From Deltaproteobacteria bacterium (GTDB lineage Bacteria > Desulfobacterota > Desulfomonilia > UBA1062), in NCBI GenBank assembly GCA_020053185.1, contig JAGVNP010000001.1, positions 1 to 6,517 of the forward strand: 6,517 bases of DNA, given 5' to 3'. The translations under genes and the position numbers were made by a program. A model generated the notes under the pieces. The model was not told the DNA's origin. It was given only the letters and a program-made list of their open reading frames with translations, and searched no databases. Positions 1 to 5,884 of the stretch are shown in pieces. Each line of letters starts with the position of its first letter. Positions within the stretch are counted from its first letter, which is position 1.

Positions 1-300
1 AGGAGTCAAAGGATAAGCTATAAATGGGGCATCCACCTTAATGCCGAAGAGATTATATATATAACTCCCCCACATTGCCATCTGTGGAAAAACCCCTATT
101 GCGCGCGCGTAGGCGAACATAAGGATATTTGCAAAAGCCAGAGCTACTGCACCTATCCATAATGGCCATGCCTTTTTCCATACAGAAATGTAAAAAACAT
201 TCACAACCTGCCCATAGACTTGTTTCCAGCGATTCTGACCTGCCGGCATAACGCCTACAGATGAAGTAACGTCCTGTGGCGAATCAAACTTACTGTCCAT
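1..300 (-). CDS. YeeE/YedE-like membrane transporter, N-terminal 100 residues (3' end off window)
   Basis: An open frame runs from an ATG at 298-300 to the left edge without a stop, giving 100 residues of a longer protein. The first ~44 residues are polar and probably cytoplasmic. A hydrophobic segment follows at about residues 45-66 (WPLWIGAVALAFANILMFAY), then a glycine/aromatic stretch containing MWGSYIYNLFG. A W-P-x-W-x-G-containing first helix followed by a W-G motif resembles the N-terminus of YeeE/YedE proteins, known as thiosulfate or putative selenium/sulfur-compound permeases; this is family resemblance judged by eye. The start is supported by AAAGGAG about 10 nt upstream; a second GAGGAG abuts the ATG. 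The gene follows the double-cubane protein gene on the same strand after 164 bp, so it may be the last gene of the operon or have its own promoter. Another polytopic membrane protein cannot be excluded because most of the protein is missing. Confidence 0.65.
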   Translation of the reverse strand, partial: MDSKFDSPQDVTSSVGVMPAGQNRWKQVYGQVVNVFYISVWKKAWPLWIGAVALAFANILMFAYARAIGVFPQMAMWGSYIYNLFGIKVDAPFIAYPLTP

Positions 301-388
301 CTCCTCTTTTCTCCTTTCTTGTTTGACAAATAGATTGCTACCTGCCGCTTTCGTCTGCCTTTTCCCCTTCTGACCAACTCCTCCCAAC

Positions 389-423
389 GAATAGTTCACA
401 GTGGTCAGGGATCAGTTATCAGG
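389..423. repeat. Short degenerate heptamer array
   Basis: Between the double-cubane gene and the YeeE/YedE-like gene, the plus strand can be parsed into consecutive 7-mers: GAATAGT, TCACAGT, GGTCAGG, GATCAGT, TATCAGG. The last three share a TCAG core at the same register and the second has CAGT in the same place. The array is short and imperfect, so it may be a decayed intergenic simple repeat rather than a functional element. It overlaps one arm of the hairpin at 419-437. Confidence 0.4.
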
Positions 424-461
424 AAGGCTTTTCCTGACCCCTTACAACTGAACTCTGTAAG
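403..461 (-). other. Potential RNA hairpins after the double-cubane gene
   Basis: Just 3 nt past the stop of the upstream gene, CTTACA (441-446) and TGTAAG (456-461) form a 6 bp inverted repeat. Next, TCAGGAA (419-425) and TTCCTGA (431-437) form a perfect 7 bp stem with a 5-nt loop. An alternative pairing joins GGTCAGG (403-409) to CCTGACC (433-439), which excludes the second stem. No T-run follows in the direction of transcription, so I do not call an intrinsic terminator. It could mark a transcript 3' end, slow nucleases, or do nothing. The rest of the 164 bp gap (301-464) shows only the ribosome-binding site of the next gene. Confidence 0.35.
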
Positions 462-464
462 CTT

Positions 465-1739
465 TTACCGGGATACCTGTTCAACAAAGGCTTCCACTCT
501 GGTCTTCAACTGTCCTGCATCACCTTCGCTGTAGTCTGTTTCAATCTCCAATACGGGGATGTTTACCTTATTGAGTGCTTCCTTCACCTTTACAAATTCT
601 ACGTTATAGGTATGGCAGAATTGAAGGGTGTAGTGGATTACCCCAGAAGCATTATAATCTTTGACATACCGAAGGATATCCTTGATCCTATCTTCATTCG
701 GGCTGAAACAGCTACAGTTTATCTTGAGATAACGTTCTGCGATGGCTTTCAGTTTTTCTTCCAGCGTAGGGCATCCCTCCTCCACCATGTGTGTGAAATA
801 CCTGGTACCTACACAACTCTCCTCACAAACCACCGCTCCACCACTATCTTCTATGGCACTATGGAGTTTCCAGTTGGGTATGGCCATTGGACAGCCGGAG
901 ACCAGTATCCTTGGAGTCTTTTTGTCAAGTACCCCTTTGCCTTTTTTATTTCGTTCCTCGAGTTCATCCGCCAGTTCGTTGACCTTGGCAGTGAACCTTT
1001 CGGGATCGTCATAGAAGGCGATCTGAGATATGAGCAAGGCATCTTTCCCGCTGATAGGGGCAGGGTTTGCCTTACGCGTCTCAAATACCCTCTTTATGGC
1101 CTTTCTCTTTTCATTGACGAGTTTGATCTTTTCCTCTAGGGTTTCAGGGGTAATTTTGACACCGGATTCTTTCCCCATCTTTTCCATAAAGGCCTTGATT
1201 TCTTTCAGCCAGAGATCTTTGTCCATCTCTCTTTTCATTTGGGGGAGTTCCATTACATAGGTTGGGATATGCTCATTGAGAAGCTCCCATACCTTCTTTT
1301 TGCCGTCGCAGGTGGTTTCGCCAACAACAAAATCGGCTGCCTCAAAATAGGGGCATATCCTGGCGAGCTTGAAGCCAAAGGCAGACTTGATTAGTGGGCA
1401 AAGGTTTCTTGGCAACACGGCCTCTGCATCGGTGACAGAAAACTGGGCGCCGCCACAGAGACCCACGCTCACTCCACCACCAGCGAGTATTATCTCATCC
1501 GGGACATAAAGACAGAAAGTCCCAACTATTTTGCCACCCTTTTCTTTGTGGTCTAAAAGCTCCTTAATCCTCAATCCATGGACCTCGGACATAACAAAAT
1601 CGAAATACTCCATCCCCTTTGGACGATCCTTCTGACCCATATAAACACCGGAATAGATCGCCCCTAAGGCATTTAACAGTTGGTCATGCCTTTCCATATC
1701 CAGACCTAACCCTTTCCACATCTCATTATAATCGCTCAT
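465..1739 (-). CDS. Double-cubane-cluster-type anaerobic reductase (2-hydroxyacyl-CoA dehydratase superfamily)
   Basis: The 424-residue protein belongs to the HgdB/BadD superfamily. Superfamily marks are GTFC-x3-PDE (C76), TTCDGKKK (C144), FCHTYN (C375) and the terminal LEIETDYSEGDAGQLKTR. Extra motifs GLCGG (C95), NLCP (C114), RICPYF (C129), SGCP (C283), CEESC (C305, C309) and NCSC (C342, C344) bring the total to 12 cysteines. This matches the stand-alone double-cubane proteins better than one subunit of a dehydratase heterodimer. Known family members hold an [Fe8S9] cluster and receive electrons from an ATP-hydrolysing [4Fe-4S] activator; they reduce small molecules in vitro, and their natural substrate is unknown. 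No second dehydratase subunit and no activator (ASKHA-type ATPase) lie in the window, so a partner must be encoded elsewhere. The protein is probably cytoplasmic; no signal peptide is seen. The ATG is preceded by AGGAG with 5 nt spacing. The gene lies 78 bp after the MetH-activation-like gene. A specific dehydratase role remains possible but less likely. Confidence 0.85.
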   Translation of the reverse strand: MSDYNEMWKGLGLDMERHDQLLNALGAIYSGVYMGQKDRPKGMEYFDFVMSEVHGLRIKELLDHKEKGGKIVGTFCLYVPDEIILAGGGVSVGLCGGAQFSVTDAEAVLPRNLCPLIKSAFGFKLARICPYFEAADFVVGETTCDGKKKVWELLNEHIPTYVMELPQMKREMDKDLWLKEIKAFMEKMGKESGVKITPETLEEKIKLVNEKRKAIKRVFETRKANPAPISGKDALLISQIAFYDDPERFTAKVNELADELEERNKKGKGVLDKKTPRILVSGCPMAIPNWKLHSAIEDSGGAVVCEESCVGTRYFTHMVEEGCPTLEEKLKAIAERYLKINCSCFSPNEDRIKDILRYVKDYNASGVIHYTLQFCHTYNVEFVKVKEALNKVNIPVLEIETDYSEGDAGQLKTRVEAFVEQVSR

Positions 1740-1776
1740 ATTTTCTCCTTTCTCTCTTGAATTTGTTCAACAACAT

Positions 1777-1802
1777 GGATTTGAGATTGAATCCTCAAAT
1801 CC
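1777..1802 (-). other. Hairpin in the leader of the double-cubane gene
   Basis: GGATTTGAG (1777-1785) and CTCAAATCC (1794-1802) form a perfect 9 bp stem with an 8-nt loop. It lies in the 78 bp gap between the MetH-activation-like gene and the double-cubane gene. A smaller TTGAA/TTCAA stem (1757-1761 with 1766-1770) sits closer to the ribosome-binding site. There is no T-run after the stem in the transcribed direction, so a Rho-independent terminator is unlikely. An mRNA-processing or stability element inside the operon is a reasonable but unproven role. Confidence 0.4.
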
Positions 1803-1817
1803 CCCAAAATCGAAGGG

Positions 1818-2390
1818 TTAACATTTAACCACACCTTTTATAACGGTTACGGTTTTTTCAGGGAACAGAATACTACCTGAAATGATCCTCAATCCGTGGA
1901 TATAATCCTTGGCGAGATTGAAGAATATCTGTTGTGCCTTGATCGAAAAGTCTCCATATCCCGGGCTATATCGCTGGGTAGTGGTAATGCCATCTCTCTG
2001 GCATTCTTGAGATATCTTCGTGTCTATTTTTTTTACTTCTTCCTCGACTAAAAAGCTTCCCAATCGATCTAATATGTACCCCCGAAAAACTTCATTACTT
2101 CTAAAACATTCTCTGGATCTGAACTCTAAATCTTCTCCAAGAGATACCGCTATAAGCCAGACTTTTTCTGTCCGTGTCAGCAATTTGGCAATTGATTGAC
2201 TTTCACGTGCATAAGGGCTAAATATCTGATAAAACTCATCAACAGGCACACAATTGCACCACTTTTTTATATCAATAAGAGTGAGCGATTCTTCCAGTAA
2301 TAAAGATATGATCTCTGTAGTCTGGCCGCCTTGGGGTACCCTGAGGTACTTAAGCATCCTGGGAGTTACTTTAACACCACCTTTTATCAT
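1818..2390 (-). CDS. Solo protein resembling the B12-dependent methionine synthase activation domain
   Basis: The 190-residue protein lacks every MetH catalytic domain but resembles its C-terminal reactivation domain. The best mark is RYSPGYGDFSIKAQ at residues 140-153, carrying the R-x3-G-Y pattern that binds S-adenosylmethionine in MetH. It is followed by LRIISGSILFPEKTVTVIKG (167-186), equivalent to the 'GMxLTxSxxMxPxxSV' strand of that fold. In MetH this domain, with flavodoxin, reductively methylates inactive cob(II)alamin. Short stand-alone relatives are commonly found beside corrinoid methyltransferases. The N-terminal part (residues 8-30) contains the leucine-rich stretch TPRMLKYLRVPQ. 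The protein ends abruptly at GVVKC, with no cysteine-rich tail. The ATG lies only 2 bp after the stop of the corrinoid methyltransferase gene and no good Shine-Dalgarno is visible, which suggests translational coupling. Inferred role: binding or reactivating the corrinoid of the upstream gene's product. The fold assignment is good; the activity is unproven. Confidence 0.75.
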   Translation of the reverse strand: MIKGGVKVTPRMLKYLRVPQGGQTTEIISLLLEESLTLIDIKKWCNCVPVDEFYQIFSPYARESQSIAKLLTRTEKVWLIAVSLGEDLEFRSRECFRSNEVFRGYILDRLGSFLVEEEVKKIDTKISQECQRDGITTTQRYSPGYGDFSIKAQQIFFNLAKDYIHGLRIISGSILFPEKTVTVIKGVVKC

Positions 2391-2392
2391 GT

Positions 2393-4075
2393 TTAGATAC
2401 GGATTATTGATTGTTGAAGTAGTTTTTTAACCAAATTTACAGCTCTTACGTTTATGCCTATTTCCCATGCTTTTAAAGTCACTTCTTTCAGTTGAAGTAG
2501 TTTTTTAACCAAATTTACAGCTCTTACCGCATCACGAGCATAGCCATCAGCACCAATGGAGCGGGCAACTTCATTATTGACTGCTGCCCCTCCGATGATA
2601 ATAAAGGCCTCCTTTATTCCTTCTTTATGAAAGGTATGAATCATTTTTTCCATTTCTTTCCTGGATTCTGTGGTAAAGGCAGAGAGCCCGATAATTGAAG
2701 GGCCGTACTTCTGATAAGCTTCTATAAACGTATCTGCATCCACATCCACACCCAGGTCAACCACATTGTAGCCGTGGATTTCAAGAAATATTCTCACCAG
2801 GTTTTTCCCTATTTCGTGGATATCACCCTTGACCGTGCCGAGGACGATATCAGATTTTTGTGTCTTTTCGCGATCGAGCCTGTGCTCCAAAAGCTGGAAT
2901 CCCTTATAAAATGTATCGACCATAAGGAGAATAGAAGGCAGAAAACATCTTTTTGCCTCATACATTGCGCTCCCCTTTCGGATAGCCCGTATCAGGCCAG
3001 CTGTAACAATGGTCATGGGGTCGACACCAGCATTGAGGGCTGTCATGACCGATTCACTTACCTCGTCACTATCAACTGAATAGACATCGCGGCTGACTTG
3101 TGAAAGGAGTGCAACATCAGGTTCAAGGTCAGAAAAGGCCTTCCTTCCGGTCTCCACAAATAGTTTAATATTTTCTACCGGAGCAAAAGGAGGAACCGCA
3201 CATCCAGTGCTCAGAACAAAATTATCCTTCAAAGTCATCATAGATACCAGATCCGATGTCCTGACAATAACATCTTCCGGTGACCCCAGTTCAATGACTT
3301 CGACAGGATCAATATTTCCGATGATATAGACATCATTGGGTATTTCATCCTCTACAACCAGGATTTCCATACAGTTATCAAAGCTGATACCGCTGACACC
3401 TGTCCTGACCATTTCATGGACAATTTGATGGGTATCACCGCATATGTGAAGGACAGTCGGGATAGGATGAAAAGGTTCATAAAGCTTTCTCAAGAAATCA
3501 CCGGCAAACTCCCAAAAATGATCTGGAGGAATCAGACTGGCAAGTGGATCAGAAACCCAGACCAGATTTGCCCCGGATTCCACGAGATAGGTGGCATAAC
3601 GCCTGGCGCATTCAAATGTCCTTGCAAGGATATTCATGACTCCTTCAGAATCATCTATCAGCATTCTGAGGATCCTTTCCTCCCCCACCACCTGGCCTGC
3701 TACAGTAAAAGGTCCGTAGATCAAGCCTGCTCTTAACTTATCAGGAAACTCTTTCTCCATCCGTTTCAAGACCTGGGCATTGACCTTCATTCGGGGGGTT
3801 TCCTCTGGATCAGGAACAGAGATGGATTGAGCCGATGATAGGACCGCTGGCATCCCCTTTGCAGAATAGTTTATCTTTGCCCCCATTGCTTCCGCCTGGA
3901 TAGCAAGGTCGCTGAAATAAAACAAAATATCGGCATTTACCCTTTCATAATACCTCCTGATTGCCTCAAATTTCAGGACCCAGTTCCAGAGGATATCATC
4001 GATACCCGCATCTACCATTTGAATTGAGGGGAGCGCATTTATGGGGAAAACAAAATGTCGCATGATGAAAGACAC
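2393..4075 (-). CDS. Corrinoid methyltransferase fusion: MtaA/UroD-type domain plus B12-binding domain (CmuA-like layout)
   Basis: The 560-residue protein has three parts. Residues ~1-320 are a uroporphyrinogen-decarboxylase-like methyltransferase barrel of the MtaA/CmuA group. VLHICGD (H210, C212) and STGCAVPP (C292) fit the H-x-C...C zinc site that these enzymes use to activate a thiol or methyl acceptor. Residues ~322-400 resemble the helical cap of corrinoid proteins (ALNAGVDP...GLIRAI...CFLPSILL). Residues ~408-528 are the B12 domain: GDIHEIGKN (D418-x-H420-x2-G423, the lower-ligand His motif), GLSAFTT (S465) and IIGGAAVN (G495-G496). A methyltransferase followed by a corrinoid domain in one chain is the arrangement of chloromethane:corrinoid methyltransferase CmuA, but the methyl donor here is unknown and no CmuB/MtrH-like partner is present. 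A GTG start is chosen because AGGAGG lies 5 nt upstream; the in-frame ATG four codons later is too far from it. Residues 517-528 recur at 543-554 because of a 37 bp DNA repeat, extending the tail. Confidence 0.85.
   Translation of the reverse strand: MSFIMRHFVFPINALPSIQMVDAGIDDILWNWVLKFEAIRRYYERVNADILFYFSDLAIQAEAMGAKINYSAKGMPAVLSSAQSISVPDPEETPRMKVNAQVLKRMEKEFPDKLRAGLIYGPFTVAGQVVGEERILRMLIDDSEGVMNILARTFECARRYATYLVESGANLVWVSDPLASLIPPDHFWEFAGDFLRKLYEPFHPIPTVLHICGDTHQIVHEMVRTGVSGISFDNCMEILVVEDEIPNDVYIIGNIDPVEVIELGSPEDVIVRTSDLVSMMTLKDNFVLSTGCAVPPFAPVENIKLFVETGRKAFSDLEPDVALLSQVSRDVYSVDSDEVSESVMTALNAGVDPMTIVTAGLIRAIRKGSAMYEAKRCFLPSILLMVDTFYKGFQLLEHRLDREKTQKSDIVLGTVKGDIHEIGKNLVRIFLEIHGYNVVDLGVDVDADTFIEAYQKYGPSIIGLSAFTTESRKEMEKMIHTFHKEGIKEAFIIIGGAAVNNEVARSIGADGYARDAVRAVNLVKKLLQLKEVTLKAWEIGINVRAVNLVKKLLQQSIIRI
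2413..2449. repeat. 37 bp perfect direct repeat, copy nearest the gene's stop codon
   Basis: This is identical over 37 bp to 2491-2527, and the two copies start exactly 78 bp apart. It lies in the coding region just before the stop codon of the methyltransferase-corrinoid gene and encodes residues 543-554 (VRAVNLVKKLLQ). The bases flanking the copies differ on both sides. Confidence 0.95.
2491..2527. repeat. 37 bp perfect direct repeat, copy at the usual corrinoid-domain end
   Basis: This copy encodes residues 517-528 (VRAVNLVKKLLQ), the position of the last helix of a typical B12-binding module after the GADGYA motif. A 41 bp spacer (2450-2490) separates it from the second copy. Because 78 bp is 26 codons, both copies are read in the same frame. 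This copy is the more likely ancestral one. Confidence 0.95.
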
Positions 4076-4080
4076 TTAGA

Positions 4081-4086
4081 CCTCCT
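4081..4086 (-). promoter_or_regulatory. Strong Shine-Dalgarno that fixes a GTG start
   Basis: On the minus strand AGGAGG is followed by TCTAA and then GTG at 4073-4075, ideal spacing for the methyltransferase-corrinoid gene. The site overlaps the TAG stop codon (4085-4087) of the substrate-binding protein gene, so translation of the two genes is probably linked. Confidence 0.8.
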
Positions 4087-5095
4087 ATTGTTTTTTTGAA
4101 ATCTTCAACGCCCTCTGAGAGAAAGAATTGTCAACGATATCCTCAAAGGCCACGTTCTGTTCTATCATCCCGGCATCCATAAACACCTTGAGGGCGGTAT
4201 TGTGCCCCTCCCTAGTAACGAGCCCATCTTTTGAGAATGCCTCTCTATCATTCTCCAGGGCTATCTCGAGGATATCTTTTTCCGTACCGGAGAAATATGG
4301 GCTGACCACCCCGACCAGTTCATCTATGGAATGACTGGCTATCCATTTTTCTGCGGCAACCATGGCATTGACGAATTTTTGAACCGTTTTGTGATTCTTT
4401 TTTAGATATTCCTCAGTAACTTCTATAACCGAGAAGGAATAACTGGGCGAACCAAAATGTTTAAGACTATCTTCTCTGCTATTGAGCCGTGCCAACAACA
4501 CGCCTTTCCTTTCTGAAAGAAGTTTTGAAGTTAAGGGCTCCCATGCCATGGTGGCCTGAATTCTGTTATTTTCCAAGGCCCCGGCCATTGTTGCTATGCC
4601 ACCCACTTCAACCATAGTGATATCTTTTTCCGGGTTCAGACCTGCTTTGGCTGCCAGAAAACGCCCTACCCCATAAGTTTCAGCTCCTATTTTGGTACAG
4701 CCAATGAGTTTACCTTTGATATCCTTGATTTGTTTGATTTCCGGTCGGCCTACCATGGAAAAGGTACATTTATCCTGCATCTGATTTACGATTTTAGTCT
4801 TCTTTCCCTTTTCGAATAAATTGGCTACCTGTCCGTGCCCTGTAGCACAAAACTGAACCTGACCGGCTATCAAGGCCTGCATAGCCATGGGACCACCATG
4901 AGCTGATACAATTTCTACCTTAAGTCCTTCTTTTTCAAAGAACCCTTTTCCATCAGCCACGTAAAGGGGTACAAAAAAGAATCCCCGCACGGCCTCCGAG
5001 CAGGCCACCTTTTCAATATCCTTCGCCTGTAGTTCGATCGTTCCCAAGCAAACAAAAAGCCCTGCCAACATAAAGATGATTATTCTTTTGTACAT
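4085..5095 (-). CDS. ABC transporter periplasmic substrate-binding protein, SsuA/NMT1 type
   Basis: The 336-residue protein captures the transporter's ligand outside the membrane. Residues 1-24 form a Sec signal peptide: a Lys-Arg start, a hydrophobic core IIIFMLAGLFVCLG, and a likely cut after LQA. The Cys16 context (LFVC) does not fit a lipobox, so a soluble periplasmic form is more likely than a lipoprotein. The mature part has the NMT1/SsuA pattern: FFFVPLYVADGKGFFEKEGL (39-58), a glycine-rich ligand loop HGGPMAMQALIAGQVQF, KGKLIGCTKIG at the domain hinge, and AWEPLTSKLL (184-193). Family ligands include sulfonates, taurine, nitrate-like ions and thiamine pyrimidine precursors, so family membership alone does not name the substrate. 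The ATG has AAGGAGG about 10 nt upstream. The gene starts 18 bp after the permease and ends 9 bp before the methyltransferase, which ties uptake to methyl transfer. Confidence 0.88.
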   Translation of the reverse strand: MYKRIIIFMLAGLFVCLGTIELQAKDIEKVACSEAVRGFFFVPLYVADGKGFFEKEGLKVEIVSAHGGPMAMQALIAGQVQFCATGHGQVANLFEKGKKTKIVNQMQDKCTFSMVGRPEIKQIKDIKGKLIGCTKIGAETYGVGRFLAAKAGLNPEKDITMVEVGGIATMAGALENNRIQATMAWEPLTSKLLSERKGVLLARLNSREDSLKHFGSPSYSFSVIEVTEEYLKKNHKTVQKFVNAMVAAEKWIASHSIDELVGVVSPYFSGTEKDILEIALENDREAFSKDGLVTREGHNTALKVFMDAGMIEQNVAFEDIVDNSFSQRALKISKKQ

Positions 5096-5113
5096 CTTTC
5101 GACAACCTCCTTA

Positions 5114-5884
5114 TCAAAGTTTGTTATTCTGTGGCTGCCATCTCAGCAGCCTTTGTTCTACCCTGTTCAACCCCTCATTCATAATGACCACCAGTATGGC
5201 CAGAACAAGAAGACAGGAAAATACCCTCACGGTCACAAAAAGGTTAGCAGAATAGTTAATTAACCACCCAATGCCGGCATTGCCTCCCACATATTCCCCC
5301 ACAATGGCCCCCAGCAGAGACATGCCTATACCGGATTTGAGACCGGCTAAAATCCACGGAATTACGGAAGGGAAGATCACCTTGAGGAGCATTTGCCCTT
5401 TAGATGCCCCCATTACCCGTATGGAGTCAACCATCTCCTTGTTGATACCCCTGAGCCCAGCAAAGGTGTTAAAAAATACCAGAAAAAAGACGAGGACGAC
5501 CGCGAAGACTACCTTTGAAGTCACCCCCAAACCAAACCAGAGGATAAAGAGGGGAGCCAGGGCTATTCTGGGGATTCCGTAAATGGCCATGAGGATAGGG
5601 TCAAGAATCCGAGCCCAGAAGAGGCTGCCACCCAGCAGGAACGCGACTAGAATGCCTGTGATTCCTCCCAGGAAAAAACCTGTTAAGGCTTCCTGTAAGG
5701 TGATCCAGATGTGGTAAAAGACAAAGCCAGTTACAATCATTTCCCAAAAATCCAGGATGATTTTACTGGGTTGGCTGAAGAAAAAAGGGTCGATCATCTT
5801 TCTTGCTGAGAGAATCTCCCAGACAGCGAAAAAAATTGCTATCAGGGAAATACGAATAACCTGAATCTTAAAATCCGCCTTCAT
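5114..5884 (-). CDS. ABC transporter permease, SsuC/TauC type
   Basis: The 256-residue inner-membrane protein forms the transport channel. About six hydrophobic segments are visible, near residues 8-26, 64-88, 96-119, 124-145, 186-206 and 221-238. The cytoplasmic EAA loop that docks on the ATPase is clear at about 159-180 (GASKGQMLLKVIFPSVIPWI), followed by GEYVGGNAGIGWLI (197-210). The end, EQRLLRW, is typical of the SsuC/TauC/ThiX-like branch. Its length is normal for the family. The ATG overlaps the 3' end of the ATPase gene by 17 bp in a different frame, and ACAGGA lies 6 nt upstream. The protein surely works with the adjacent binding protein and ATPase; the transported substrate is not readable from its sequence. 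Confidence 0.92.
   Translation of the reverse strand: MKADFKIQVIRISLIAIFFAVWEILSARKMIDPFFFSQPSKIILDFWEMIVTGFVFYHIWITLQEALTGFFLGGITGILVAFLLGGSLFWARILDPILMAIYGIPRIALAPLFILWFGLGVTSKVVFAVVLVFFLVFFNTFAGLRGINKEMVDSIRVMGASKGQMLLKVIFPSVIPWILAGLKSGIGMSLLGAIVGEYVGGNAGIGWLINYSANLFVTVRVFSCLLVLAILVVIMNEGLNRVEQRLLRWQPQNNKL

Noticed and set aside
54..110. Alternating TATATATA and GCGCGCGCG runs
   Set aside because: Both lie inside the reading frame of the YeeE/YedE-like protein and encode ordinary residues (YIYN and ARA). The runs are too short to argue for a separate DNA structure.
301..464. Sigma-70 promoter for the YeeE/YedE-like gene
   Set aside because: I found no -35/-10 pair with acceptable spacing on the minus strand. 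Only AT-rich fragments such as TTGTCA are present, without a matching partner.
612..1139. Plus-strand open frame of 175 codons
   Set aside because: It lies wholly inside the double-cubane gene on the opposite strand, resembles no family I recognise and has no supporting context. The other shorter plus-strand frames are likewise opposite-strand shadows; most lie fully inside minus-strand genes.
465..1739. Beta subunit of a 2-hydroxyacyl-CoA or benzoyl-CoA-type enzyme
   Set aside because: No partner subunit, CoA-transferase or ring-degradation genes are nearby, and the extra cysteine motifs fit the stand-alone double-cubane group better.
2413..2527. CRISPR array
   Set aside because: There are only two copies, within a conserved coding frame and with no further spacers. 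It is an in-gene duplication.
4061..4063. ATG as the start of the methyltransferase-corrinoid gene
   Set aside because: AGGAGG is 17 nt from this ATG but 5 nt from the in-frame GTG at 4073-4075, so GTG is the better start.
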